64,000 nucleotides of DNA from Bacillus nakamurai (GTDB lineage Bacteria; Bacillota; Bacilli; Bacillales; Bacillaceae). A program made the translations under genes and the position numbers. The notes under the pieces are model-generated. The model made no database searches. It had not been told where the DNA came from and was given only the letters and a program-made list of their open reading frames with translations. Position 1 is the stretch's first letter; each line of letters starts with the position of its first letter. The stretch is taken from positions 50,878 to 114,877 of the forward strand of contig NZ_LSAZ01000003.1 in NCBI RefSeq assembly GCF_001584325.1. Reading direction: 5' to 3'. Positions 43,585-52,808 of the stretch are shown piece after piece.

Positions 43585-44412
43585 ATGAGCGAAGACATCA
43601 GAAAATATTTCACAACGGGTGAATTTGCGAAACTGTGCCATGTGAAAAAACAGACATTGTTTCACTATGATGAGATCGGCCTGCTGTCTCCTGAAATAAA
43701 AAAAGACAATGGGTACAGATATTATTCCTATAATCAATTTGAACTTTTTCAAGTGATCGGCTTGTTTAAGGAGGTCGGTGTCCCGTTAAAGAACATAAAA
43801 CCGCTCTTAAAAGGCAAAACCCCGGGTGAAATCGTATCGCTTTTAAAAGAGAAGTCTTTAGAAATCGAGAACAAAATCAAGAAGCTCGAGCACTTGCAAA
43901 CGATGATTCAGACAAAAGTGAAGCTGACGGAACAAGCCTTGGAAACAGATTTTTCCTCTGTCTCTTTTCAGCATTTAGATGAAGAAAAAGTCATGATCGG
44001 CCGCCCTGTATTAAACTTGCCGGAACGAAAATACATTGCTGCCATTTCGGAGCTTATCCGCTATGTACAATTACATGAATTGGACGAGGGATACCCGGTC
44101 GGCGGAATAATTGCGCGGGAGCAGATTCTCAAAAAAGAATTCTACAATTACACCCATTTTTATATGAAAATCAGAGAAGGAATAGAGAATATAAACTACC
44201 ATGTAAGGCCAAAAGGGCTGTATGCCGTCGGATATCAGAAAGGAGACGAAGCAGAAGCGGCCTACGCCAGAATGATTCAATTCATTGAAGAAAATGGATT
44301 GCAAATGGGTGACTATGCATATGAGGAATATATGCTGGATGAAGTGGTGGTGGATGGAATTGAAAATCAAATCACAAGAATCCAGCTTCAGGTCAAAAGC
44401 AGGCAGGATTGA
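43585..44412 (+). CDS. MerR-family multidrug-responsive activator (BltR/BmrR-like)
   Basis: 275 residues from ATG 43585 with AAGGAGG four bases upstream. Winged-helix HTH YFTTGEFAKLCHVKKQTLFHYDEIGLL (residues 7 onward), coiled coil 75-120, and a GyrI-like effector domain (about 125-270) with IAAISELIRYVQLHE. Divergent from the MATE-bltD operon and expected to activate it on binding a lipophilic cation. Length is close to BltR. Confidence 0.85.
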   Translation: MSEDIRKYFTTGEFAKLCHVKKQTLFHYDEIGLLSPEIKKDNGYRYYSYNQFELFQVIGLFKEVGVPLKNIKPLLKGKTPGEIVSLLKEKSLEIENKIKKLEHLQTMIQTKVKLTEQALETDFSSVSFQHLDEEKVMIGRPVLNLPERKYIAAISELIRYVQLHELDEGYPVGGIIAREQILKKEFYNYTHFYMKIREGIENINYHVRPKGLYAVGYQKGDEAEAAYARMIQFIEENGLQMGDYAYEEYMLDEVVVDGIENQITRIQLQVKSRQD

Positions 44413-44499
44413 CGGGGGCGGTAATTTACGGCAGGTAACAAACCATGTATGATAAAAAATCAGCTTGAAATTGAGGTGAGACAAAATGTTTTTAGCACC

Positions 44500-44890
44500 C
44501 TTATTTGAACATGATTGATTAAACGGGTTCCTGACCGTTACTTACCGCTTGTCATTACAACGTATTCCATTTAGTTGCAACTGTCATCCTGACCCCGTTT
44601 GTCACGGGACCGATGCAGGAAATCCGCATATCTCAGCTCGCCCGCCCTGAAATTTGGGGAGGACTTTTATATTTGGGGGTTATCTCAACCGCCTGCGCAT
44701 TTATTCTCTGGTGAATCGGGGATTACAATTGTTAAATGCAGCAAGCGGAGGTGTGTTTTTCTTCTTTCAGCCGTTAGCGGGAACCTTGCTCGGCTGGCTT
44801 CTGCTGGAAGAAAAGGTCGGCGGAACATTCTGGATCGGAGCATTCCTTATTCTCGCCGGGGTACTGCTGGTGATGAAAGAAAAAAACTGA
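44500..44890 (+). pseudogene. EamA-family transporter remnant
   Basis: Pieces in different frames read TGPMQEIRISQLARPEIWGG, LLYLGVISTACAFILW and then NRGLQLLNAASGGVFFFFQP, LLGWLLLEEKVGGTFWIGAF, the C-terminal half of an EamA (DMT) transporter. The N-terminal half is missing and stops and shifts interrupt the rest. Not functional. Confidence 0.75.
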
Positions 44891-44999
44891 ATTGTATTGA
44901 AATAAGCCATTCATTGATGAATGGCTTTTTCTGATTCACATTTTGATAGAGGAATTGCTCAAGGTATACAGAAGGAATAAGTTAGAAAACTATTTCCTA

Positions 45000-45295
45000 A
45001 GGATTGTTTCCATTCTCACGGATTCGGCTTTTCCGTTTTCTATCAAGACAAACCCGTGAGTGAGTGTACTTCTATCTTTACAGGAGGTAAGCGCGCGGAA
45101 ATGGATATCGCGACTCAAGCGGGTTTCAGGGGGGAGGGGGTTGGCCCAAATGACCGCTAAGACATTTATCAATCATTGTCTCACATGTGAGGCCCCAGGT
45201 GGGATTGTGATGTCAACAACATGGCCCCAGTCTCATTGGCGGAAAAACTGGGATTTAATGAACCGGCAGCATATTCTGTATTCGTGAAAATATAA
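45000..45295 (+). pseudogene. GNAT acetyltransferase remnant
   Basis: FSVFYQDKPVSECTSIFTGG, EMDIATQAGFRG, RGLAQMTAKTFINHCLTC and, after another shift, VSLAEKLGFNEPAAYSVFVK make a GNAT C-terminal half split over three frames. No N-terminal part is found. It immediately follows the EamA remnant. Confidence 0.65.
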
Positions 45296-45314
45296 AGATC
45301 GGCGGGTGATGTAA

Positions 45315-45932
45315 ATGGAGCCTAAATGGCTTGAATGGGCGAAGCAGCTTCAATCCATGGCGCAAGCGGGACTGGCCTATTCAAAGGATATTTATGATAT
45401 AGAAAGATTTGAAGAAATAAGAAAGATAAGCATTGATATCATGGCACATCATACCGAAATCGATAAAACGATAATCAAAGATGTATTTGCCGGTGATACG
45501 GGCTATGCCACTCCGAAGGTTGATATAAGAGCCGCGATTTTTAAAGATCAAACCATATTAATGGTCAAAGAAAAAAGCGACGGCAGGTGGGCATTGCCGG
45601 GCGGATGGGCCGATATCGGATTATCTCCGGGCGAGGTTGCTGCCAAGGAAGTAAAAGAAGAATCAGGGCTTGATGTGAAGCCGGTCAGATTGTTAGCTGT
45701 GATGGATAAGAAATGCCATGCCCATCCGCCGTCTGCCGCCCACGTTTATAAAATGTTTATCCAATGCGAGATCATCGGCGGACGGCTTCAGCAGGGAACT
45801 GAGACAAGTGCGGCCGCCTTTTTTGCGGAAACGGAACTGCCGCCATTATCGGCGCCCCGAAATACGAAAGATCAGATTGAAAGGATGTTTACATATCTCA
45901 AACATCCTCAAGAACCCGTTTATTTTGATTAG
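45315..45932 (+). CDS. yjhB: NUDIX hydrolase YjhB
   Basis: 205 residues. N-terminal helical part 1-65, then a Nudix domain: WALPGGWADIGLSPGE, AAKEVKEESGL (the Nudix box has an insertion relative to the classic G-X5-E spacing, common in ADP-ribose pyrophosphatase-like members). B. subtilis YjhB has the same layout and size. Possible substrates are ADP-ribose or CDP-choline. Ribosome site is weak (GGCGGGTG). Confidence 0.75.
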   Translation: MEPKWLEWAKQLQSMAQAGLAYSKDIYDIERFEEIRKISIDIMAHHTEIDKTIIKDVFAGDTGYATPKVDIRAAIFKDQTILMVKEKSDGRWALPGGWADIGLSPGEVAAKEVKEESGLDVKPVRLLAVMDKKCHAHPPSAAHVYKMFIQCEIIGGRLQQGTETSAAAFFAETELPPLSAPRNTKDQIERMFTYLKHPQEPVYFD

Positions 45933-46077
45933 TGTGAAGAAAGATATCAAGGGGGCCGGTTCAAAACCATTTCATTTGTGAATGATCCGGCCTGTGATGA
46001 GAAAACGGAATGATGAGAGAAGAATAAATCAATCAGGCCGGATTTAAGAGTCTGCCTGTTTCGGTGCGGTGCGCCCC

Positions 46078-46983
46078 TTAAAAAACCGTTTTTGAAAAAT
46101 CTAAAATCCTGCGGGCAGTCTCTTCCGGTTTTTCCTCGGGGACATAATGGCCGCAGCCTTTTACCTCATATCCGCTGACCTCACGAATCGATTCTCTCCA
46201 TGTGTCAAACACAGGAAGGCCGGCTAAGTTCCCTTTCTCTCCCCACAGCAAAAGTGTTGGGACATCAAGTTTTTTCTGCAATTTCTTTTCCGAACGATAT
46301 CTCGGCAAATCAATTTGATAAGTCGCTCTGTAGTCATTGAGTGCCGCTTGGACAGCGCCGGGCTGCTTCCAGGCGGCTAAGTACTGATCCCAGGCGCCGT
46401 CTGATGTCAGCAGATCAAAAAGCCCGTCGCCTCTGCTTAATAAAAATCTCAAATATTCCTCTTCTTTCCCTTGAATTAATTCTTCCGGCAGATGAGGAAC
46501 GACCTGAAACGTCCAGTGCCAGTATTTTTGTGCCGCTTCAGCTGCCGTTAGAGAATCATAGACATATTCAGTCGGCATAATGTCAATGAGCACAAGGCCG
46601 GCCGCCAGTTCTGGGGAATCTAAACAGAGCCGTCTCGCCACCCTTGCGCCTCTGTCATGCCCGGCAATTAATGCTTTTTGAATATGCAGTCGGCGCATCA
46701 GGCCTTGTATATCGCTTGCCATCGTTTTGTTATCATAGCCGTTTATGCCGCTTGGCTTTTCAGAATCGCCGTAGCCCCTCAGATCAACGGCGATGACTCT
46801 ATGAGAAGCGGCAAGCGCCGGAATTACATAACGCCACGTCACCCAGCTCTGCGGAAAGCCATGCAGGAGAATGACAGGGGGAGCATCCTCTTCTCCCGCA
46901 AAGACGTAATGAAGGCGGATGCCATTTACCTCAATTGAATCATGGGCCACATGTTTCTCAAAATGCTCACGAAAAGAATCCAT
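46078..46983 (-). CDS. Fluoroacetate/haloacetate dehalogenase-like alpha/beta hydrolase
   Basis: 301 residues from ATG 46983 (GGAGAGAG upstream). Strongly like fluoroacetate dehalogenase: HGFPQSWVTW, GHDRGARVARRLCLDSPE, LIDIMPTEY, KYWHWTF, NDYRA, GCGHYVPEEKPEE. Asp110 nucleophile, Asp134 and His279 form the triad; Arg111 and Arg114 would hold the carboxylate; His156, Trp157 and Tyr218 would bind the halide. These match the reported residues of the Rhodopseudomonas enzyme almost number for number. Second gene after ycsA with a gap of 19 bases, so one transcript. Hydrolysis of a 2-halo acid to the 2-hydroxy acid is expected; epoxide hydrolase activity is the alternative. Confidence 0.85.
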   Translation of the reverse strand: MDSFREHFEKHVAHDSIEVNGIRLHYVFAGEEDAPPVILLHGFPQSWVTWRYVIPALAASHRVIAVDLRGYGDSEKPSGINGYDNKTMASDIQGLMRRLHIQKALIAGHDRGARVARRLCLDSPELAAGLVLIDIMPTEYVYDSLTAAEAAQKYWHWTFQVVPHLPEELIQGKEEEYLRFLLSRGDGLFDLLTSDGAWDQYLAAWKQPGAVQAALNDYRATYQIDLPRYRSEKKLQKKLDVPTLLLWGEKGNLAGLPVFDTWRESIREVSGYEVKGCGHYVPEEKPEETARRILDFSKTVF

Positions 46984-47002
46984 TTTCTCTCTCCTCATAA
47001 AA

Positions 47003-48058
47003 TTATTTTTTTATTTGAGAAATAATAGCGGAAGTGACGTCCTCTGTTGAATGATGTCCTCCGACATCAGGGGTTAAGAAACCATTGTTTGTGACTGTTT
47101 CAATCGATTGTAAAAGATGGCTGCCCAGTTCTTCTTCCCCGAAAGAGTCGAGCATCAATTTCGCAGTCCATATTTGGCCTATCGGGTTAGCGATGCCTTT
47201 ACCGACAATATCCGGAGCCGACCCGTGAACAGGCTCAAACATTGACGGGTATTTACCGTTGACATTTATGTTCGCTGCCGGAGCGATACCGACACTCCCC
47301 ATAATCGCTGCTCCGATATCAGTTAACACATCTCCGAACAAATTCGATGCCACAATGACATCAAAGCGTTCCGGGTGAGTGACAAAAAAGGCGGCTAACG
47401 CATCAATATGCTGTGAATCGGTCTGAATATCGGAGTAATCTCGGCTGACTTCTTTAAAAATGTCATCCCAGAAAGGCATAGAGTGAAATATTCCGTTCGA
47501 TTTGGTCGCGCTAGTGACATGTTTTCTTCGATTTGATGCCAAATCAAATGCATACCGCATCGCTCTTTCCGTTCCTTTTCGTGAAAAGATTGCGTTTTGA
47601 ATGGCAATTTCGTCTTCGCCCTGAAACATTCTGCCGCCGACAGAGCTGTACTCGCCTTCACTGTTTTCACGAACGACTAATAGATCAAAATCCTTCGGGT
47701 TTACGAGGGGTGATGTGATTCCCGGCAGCAATTTTGCCGGACGCACATTAATCACCTGCTCAAATTCCCGGCGGATCTTAATGAGCAATCCCCATAGCGA
47801 AATATGGTCAGGGACGAGTTTTTGATTTCCCACCGCTCCTAAAAACAATGCATCAAAATGTTTTAATGTTTCTAATCCATTTTCAGGCATCATTGTTCCA
47901 TGTTCTAAATAATACTCGCAGCTCCAAGGGAAAGAAGTGAAATCGAATTCAATGCCTCCATGTATTGCGGCGATGGCGTTCAATACACGCTCCGCTTGCG
48001 GCACAACTTCTTTGCCGACACCGTCTCCGGGGATGCTGGCAATGCTGTATTTTTTCAT
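47003..48058 (-). CDS. ycsA: Tartrate/D-malate dehydrogenase-like enzyme YcsA
   Basis: 351 residues from ATG 48058 (GAGGTGAG upstream). Isocitrate/isopropylmalate dehydrogenase fold: IPGDGVGKEVV near the start, substrate Arg residues in LIKIRREFEQVINVRPAK, VVRENSEGEYSSVGGR, metal Asp in ASNLFGDVLTDIGA, NAD site FEPVHGSAPDIVGKGIANP. NAD-dependent oxidative decarboxylation of tartrate, D-malate or a 3-substituted malate. Head of the operon with the dehalogenase-like gene and divergent from ydhC. Confidence 0.85.
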   Translation of the reverse strand: MKKYSIASIPGDGVGKEVVPQAERVLNAIAAIHGGIEFDFTSFPWSCEYYLEHGTMMPENGLETLKHFDALFLGAVGNQKLVPDHISLWGLLIKIRREFEQVINVRPAKLLPGITSPLVNPKDFDLLVVRENSEGEYSSVGGRMFQGEDEIAIQNAIFSRKGTERAMRYAFDLASNRRKHVTSATKSNGIFHSMPFWDDIFKEVSRDYSDIQTDSQHIDALAAFFVTHPERFDVIVASNLFGDVLTDIGAAIMGSVGIAPAANINVNGKYPSMFEPVHGSAPDIVGKGIANPIGQIWTAKLMLDSFGEEELGSHLLQSIETVTNNGFLTPDVGGHHSTEDVTSAIISQIKK

Positions 48059-48102
48059 GATCAACTCACCTCTGGAATCATTTGTTTCCGGTTTACTGTA
48101 GT

Positions 48103-48157
48103 CCGTCGACCGTCGTTTGGTACAAATCCATCTTACTTCACATCCGATATGTTGACA
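48103..48157 (-). promoter_or_regulatory. ycsA promoter with ACGACGGTCGACGG operator
   Basis: Minus strand TTGTCA, 17 bases, TAAGAT, 12 bases, AACGACGGTCGACGG (48103-48117). The 15 bases are identical to the element at the ydhB promoter. The adjacent GntR gene ydhC is the natural regulator. Confidence 0.75.
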
Positions 48158-48240
48158 AGCTCCGGAATGTTGCTTCCGCAGATAAACTGTTATATGATTT
48201 TGATAATAAAAAGGCCCAATTTGTTGAAGAGGTATGAAAC

Positions 48241-48918
48241 ATGGATAATTTTAAATTAGATAAGCCAACTCCGTATTATCTGCAATTTTATTCCCAATTG
48301 AAAAAAATGATTTTCAACGGGACGTTCAAACCGGGAGAGCGGCTGAATGAAACACAGCTGGCGAAAGATTTCGGAGTGAGCCGGTCACCGATCAGAGAAG
48401 CCATGCGGCTGCTTGAGAAGGACGGCTTGCTGACGGCAGACGATAGAAACGGCTTTGTGATATATTCTTTGTCCGTTAAAGATGTTGAGGAGATTTATAA
48501 AATCAGGATGTCGCTTGAATCCCTGGCGGTTGAACTCGTCATCGATGAAGCGGCAGACAGCGAACTCCAATTGATTGAAAAACAGCTTCAGGACACAGAA
48601 GAAGCAATCAATACCGGCGTAAAAGAGGCTGAGATCATCGCCTTAAACGAAACATTTCATCATCTGCTTGTAGATTTCAGCCACAACAGCCATCTGGCCA
48701 AGCTGCTTGAGCATGTCAATGTGCTGATTCATTTTTGCAGAGTCCTTAATTTTAAAGGGGATAACCGTGCGGCCGTTATTTTGAATGAGCACCGGAAAGT
48801 CTTCGAAGAAATGAAAAAAGGCAATAAAACAAAAGCCGTGCAATATATGACCGACCATCTGCAGCATGATTTGGAGCATCTAAAAGGCGTGCTGAAAGAG
48901 AAAGAAGCAGATAGATGA
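48241..48918 (+). CDS. ydhC: GntR/FCD-family regulator YdhC
   Basis: 225 residues. Winged helix (about 10-75) with LKKMIFNGTFKPGERLNETQ and DFGVSRSPIREAMRLLEKDG; FCD ligand domain (90-215) with His residues placed for a metal-bound organic acid (ALNETFHHLLVDFSHN, LNEHRKVFEEM). FCD regulators usually sense carboxylic acids. Divergent from ycsA-dehalogenase; own promoter TTGCTT/TATGAT. AAGAGGT precedes ATG by seven bases. Confidence 0.85.
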   Translation: MDNFKLDKPTPYYLQFYSQLKKMIFNGTFKPGERLNETQLAKDFGVSRSPIREAMRLLEKDGLLTADDRNGFVIYSLSVKDVEEIYKIRMSLESLAVELVIDEAADSELQLIEKQLQDTEEAINTGVKEAEIIALNETFHHLLVDFSHNSHLAKLLEHVNVLIHFCRVLNFKGDNRAAVILNEHRKVFEEMKKGNKTKAVQYMTDHLQHDLEHLKGVLKEKEADR

Positions 48919-48921
48919 TGA

Positions 48922-48957
48922 CAAAAGACAAGGAGCGAAGAAGCCTTGTCTTTTTGT
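48922..48957 (+). terminator. Terminator after ydhC
   Basis: AAGACAAGG, loop, CCTTGTCTTTTT. Confidence 0.75.
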
Positions 48958-49102
48958 GACGCAAAAAAAGCAGTGTGTCACTGAATCGCCATAAAGTACA
49001 GGCGCCCAGGCCTTCTTGCAAAGGATGTTCCTTGCATGAACTTTTCCGCTTATTTTATGATGGCTGTGGAAGCAGCGTAAAAAGGGCAAAGGAGCTTGAG
49101 AA

Positions 49103-50293
49103 ATGGCAAAACATATTTTAATGATAAATTTTCCGGCAGAAGGCCATGTGAATCCTACGTTAGGTGTGACAAAGGCTTTTGCCGAACAAGGCGATCACGT
49201 TCATTATATTTCCACAGAAAAATTTAAAAGCAGACTGGAAGGCGTAGGCGCGACCGTCCATCTTCACCGTGATCTGCTCAGAACGGCGCATATTGAACCG
49301 GGCACCCCAGCAGGCATTCTTTCTTTTTTAAAGATCCATATGAAAACATCACTGGACATTTTAGGCATCGTACAGCGATTATCAAAAGACATTCAATTCG
49401 ACGCCGTGTATTATGATAAATTCGGTGCGGGAGAGCTGGTCAGAGATTATCTCAAAATTCCCGGAATTTCTTCTTCGGCATCGTTCTTATTTAGCGAAGA
49501 CCGCCTGAAAATATTGCCTCTTCACCCGGAATCCGGCGTGCCGTTCAAATTGGACCGGGAATGTGAAGAGCTGTTGGCGGAGATGAAAGAAAAATACGGG
49601 GCAGCGCCTGACAATATGGTTCAATTTATGAATAATACAGGCGAGTTAAACATCGTCTATACAAGCCGATACTTCCAGCCTGAGAGCGAGAGGTTCGGTG
49701 AAGACTATTATTTTATCGGTCCCAGCTTTCCGAAGAGAAAAGGAAACATCGACTTCCCGATCGAAGCATTAAAAGATGAGAAAGTGATTTATATATCAAT
49801 GGGGACGGTGTTAGGGAATACGGAAGAGTTTTTCAGCCTGTGTATAGACGCTTTTGCTGATTTCGAAGGCAAGGTCGTCATTGCGGCCGGAGAAAAAGCC
49901 GATCTGTCCAAAATAAAACAAGCGCCAGCGAACTTTATCATCGCTCCGTATGTCCCGCAGCTCGAGGTATTAGAACAAGCGGATGTGTTCATTACTCACG
50001 GGGGAATGAACAGTGTAAATGAAGGCATTCATTTTAATGTGCCGTTAGTGGTGATCCCGCACGATAAAGATCAGCCGATGGTCGCGCACCGGCTGACCGA
50101 GCTGCAGGCAGGCTATACAGTCCCGAAAGATAAAGTAAGCGCAAAGGCGTTAAAACAAGCGGCGGAAGAAGTACTGCACAATGAGAAATACAAAAATGGA
50201 ATTCAAGCGATCAATGAAAGCTTTGAAGATTGCTTAGCTATGAAGGACGTCATGGCGCGGATTGGTGAGTTTATAGAGAAAAAAACTAAATAA
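49103..50293 (+). CDS. ydhE: Macrolide-type UDP-glycosyltransferase YdhE
   Basis: 396 residues, GT-B fold of the MGT/UGT family, near-identical in layout to B. subtilis YdhE: NFPAEGHVNPTLGVTKAF (catalytic His), FMNNTGELNIVYTSRYFQPE, donor-site region APYVPQLEVLEQADVFITHGG shortened here to its core, and HDKDQPMVAHRL. It glycosylates flavonoids, macrolides and other phenolic or hydroxyl acceptors with UDP-glucose; paralogues are YjiC and YojK. A single-gene unit with its own terminator. Confidence 0.9.
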   Translation: MAKHILMINFPAEGHVNPTLGVTKAFAEQGDHVHYISTEKFKSRLEGVGATVHLHRDLLRTAHIEPGTPAGILSFLKIHMKTSLDILGIVQRLSKDIQFDAVYYDKFGAGELVRDYLKIPGISSSASFLFSEDRLKILPLHPESGVPFKLDRECEELLAEMKEKYGAAPDNMVQFMNNTGELNIVYTSRYFQPESERFGEDYYFIGPSFPKRKGNIDFPIEALKDEKVIYISMGTVLGNTEEFFSLCIDAFADFEGKVVIAAGEKADLSKIKQAPANFIIAPYVPQLEVLEQADVFITHGGMNSVNEGIHFNVPLVVIPHDKDQPMVAHRLTELQAGYTVPKDKVSAKALKQAAEEVLHNEKYKNGIQAINESFEDCLAMKDVMARIGEFIEKKTK

Positions 50294-50307
50294 TCTCCGC
50301 CCAAATC

Positions 50308-50344
50308 AGCCTGTTTCCGCGGTTAAAGGGGAAACAGGCTTTTA
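50308..50344 (+). terminator. Terminator after ydhE
   Basis: AGCCTGTTTCC, loop, GGAAACAGGCT, TTTT. Confidence 0.8.
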
Positions 50345-50598
50345 AAAAGGATTTTCTGGCGGTAAGCTCCGCATCACAAGAGCCAGAATAGACTCCGATC
50401 TGCCGGCTGCCATCGGCGGTAAACACTGACTGACGCCTGAGACGCAGTGTGCCAGTTTTTTCGGCGGATAAAGAGCACCAAAGGCCGATACAAGAGCCTG
50501 AGACGGCATTTCATCTTTTGTTCATATTTTATTAAAAGTTTATCCACTCCTGTCCTTTACAGTGATAAGTAACAATGACGCGCTTGAAAGGGGATAAG

Positions 50599-50857
50599 AT
50601 GATGAATATTAATATGATGAACAGAGAACAGTTTGAGAGCGGTTTAGAGGAGGTCGGCTGCCGGCATCAAGCGGAAGATATCATCGAAAAAATGAAAGAC
50701 CGTGACGGAATACGCAACTTCGTCCGAACGCTTCCTTATTGAAATCCAAACCAAGATGAATCAATACAAAGCGGTTGTCTATGCGATGGAAATGGCCGGT
50801 GCACAGGAAGGCGAGAAGCATGTTGAGTTTGAGGCTTGCACCTTACTGTGTGAATAA
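50599..50857 (+). pseudogene. Small helical protein with a single frameshift
   Basis: AAAGGGG precedes two ATGs. First frame: MNREQFESGLEEVGCRHQAE to FVRTLPY and stop (47 codons). One base shift near 50715 continues SSERFLIEIQTKMNQYKAVV to EFEACTLLCE and a stop directly before a terminator, giving about 85 residues. The continuity of both parts up to the terminator argues that this is one gene with an indel. Family not recognised. Confidence 0.55.
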
Positions 50858-50883
50858 AAGGACCCTTTAGCAGGGTCCTTTTA
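50856..50883 (+). terminator. Terminator after the small helical gene
   Basis: AAAAGGACCC, loop, GGGTCCTTTT. Confidence 0.75.
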
Positions 50884-51255
50884 TATAATGTAAACAACGT
50901 GTGAAAATGTGTCTGGGCTTCCCGCCGCTTTACATCTATCGTGATCGTACGGCCTTGAAGCTCGGTTTCGGGCAGCCGGGATAAAAAAGACAAAGACCTT
51001 CACGAACCGCCCGAATAATCCTCCATAGGTATTTCTTCTTGCAAGATAAGAATGTCCTTCTTGTCCTGGCTGATATGATCTTTTTTGCCTTTGCAATAAT
51101 GCTGTACGGCCATCCTCTTCTTTTATAATCTCCTCTTCCCATTGCCCTGTCATTTCGGAAATTCTAAACGGCAGTGATGAATCAATAGAGCGGCTAAGGA
51201 AAAGAAATAATAGTGAGAAAGTGAACATAAGCGGGTAGCGATATTCTTTTTTCAT
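50881..51255 (-). CDS. Hypothetical membrane-anchored or secreted protein
   Basis: 124 residues from ATG 51255 (GGAGAG upstream). MKKEYRYPLMFTFSLLFLFL is a signal-anchor; the rest (RISEMTGQWEEEIIKEEDGR onward) is charged and ends in an unusual Arg/Asp-rich stretch. An alternative frame from 51142 also codes plausibly (TFLSCKKKYLWRIIRAVREG), so a frameshift may hide the true C-terminus. No family recognised. Confidence 0.45.
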   Translation of the reverse strand: MKKEYRYPLMFTFSLLFLFLSRSIDSSLPFRISEMTGQWEEEIIKEEDGRTALLQRQKRSYQPGQEGHSYLARRNTYGGLFGRFVKVFVFFIPAARNRASRPYDHDRCKAAGSPDTFSHVVYII

Positions 51256-51397
51256 TTGAACTCTCCAGTTACAGCTATTTTTATATCGGACCTTAAAATG
51301 AATTATTAAAGGTAAAATATTGAAACTTATCATAACAGCCTTCCGTATAACAAAAGAGACTAAGGGCAGAAACAGTGTCTTGCAGAGGGGGATGAGT

Positions 51398-52754
51398 GTG
51401 AACAATAAGAAAAAACAAGCTTTTGAAGACCTTTTTAGCGCTTTAGGAGAGAAACATGAAATAAACGGGGCGGTGTTGGCAGCGGAAAACGGCCGAATCT
51501 TATATCAGGGTTCGTTCGGCGATGCAGAGCTGAAAACAAACAGGCCGCTAAATGACCAATCGATTTTTGAATTGGCATCAGTATCGAAGCCATTCACGGC
51601 TCTGGGGATGATCATTTTAGAGCAGCAAGGGAAGTTAAGGTATGATGATATGATAGAGCGCTGGCTTCCCGATTTTCCGTATCCGGGTATTACCATTCGC
51701 CATTTGCTGCAGCATACATCAGGTTTGCCGGATTATATAGAGTTGTTCCTTGAACATTGGGACCGGGACAACATTGCCGTTAATCAGGATGTTATAAATA
51801 TGCTCTAAAACATAGGCCGGCTGCTTATTTCCCGCCGAATGAAGGCTGGCTTTACAGCAATACGGGATATGTTGTTTTAGCGGTTATCATTGAAAAAGCA
51901 TCGGGTATGAGTTTTGCTGAATTTATGAAACATGCCGTATTTCTTCCCCTTGGTATGAGCGGTACGCGGGTTTATAACAGAAGATTGAACAACGAAAACA
52001 TTCCGAACTATGCGTATGGCTATGTGTACGATGTGCATTCCGGTGAATATATACTGCCTGATGAACTCGAGGAAACCAATTATGTCGTCTATCTTGATGG
52101 GATTCAAGGTGACGGAACCGTCAACTCCAGCATAAGAGATTTATATTTGTTTGATCAAGCTCTGTATACGGAAGAAATCATCAGCAAAGACTCAAAAGAT
52201 CAAGCCTTTTCACCCGGCTATTGGAATGAAGAGGAGGACTTCGGATATGGGTTTGGCTGGGTGATTCAAAACAGCCCCGACAAAGGGAAGATCATGAGCC
52301 ACAGCGGAGGCTGGCCGGGCTATTCCACTCTGATGCTCCGGTATACGGATCAAAATAAAACACTGATTTACCTCAGTAATATGGAACAAGAAGATCAATT
52401 TGAACAAGCGGTGATTGCCGCGGCAGAAAATATCTTATTTGATCAGCCGTATGTGATACCGAAACGTCCGGCGGATCAGAAAAAAGCAGACATCAATCCG
52501 GCGATTTACAGCAGGTATATCGGCACTTACTTATTTCAGGATGATACACATGCATCTGTGACGGTAACAGAAGACCGGCTTATATGAAAATAGACGGACA
52601 AACGCCCTTCGAATTATTCCCGCTTACAGAAACGCGTTATTTCGTCCGGGCGCTGCCGGTTGAAATTGAATTTGCGGCGGATAAAGAACAAACCGCAGCA
52701 CATTTTGTCTTGTTTCAGGACGGCAGGGAAGAAACAGCGGTGCGCTTAAACTAA
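51398..52754 (+). pseudogene. pbpE: pbpE (PBP4*-type serine hydrolase) with two frameshifts
   Basis: Aligns end to end with B. subtilis PbpE (451 residues) from memory. GTG start gives VNNKKKQAFEDLFSALGEKH; SxxK is SVSK in FELASVSKPFTAL; YSN in NEGWLYSNTGY; HSGG in IMSHSGGWPGYS. The frame breaks after DVINML (a T missing near 51805; HRPAAYFPPNEGW follows in another frame) and again after EDRLI (a T missing near 52585; MKIDGQTPFELFPLTE follows). Both are one-base losses in T runs. A working protein would act as endopeptidase/carboxypeptidase-like hydrolase on cell wall. Real decay and sequencing error are both possible. Confidence 0.85.
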
Positions 52755-52769
52755 ATGTATGCAAACTAA

Positions 52770-52800
52770 AATCGCCGTCTTCAACAGACGGCGATTTTTA
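52770..52800 (+). terminator. Terminator after pbpE
   Basis: ATCGCCGTCT, loop, AGACGGCGAT, TTTT. Confidence 0.8.
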
Positions 52801-52808
52801 ATAAAAGG

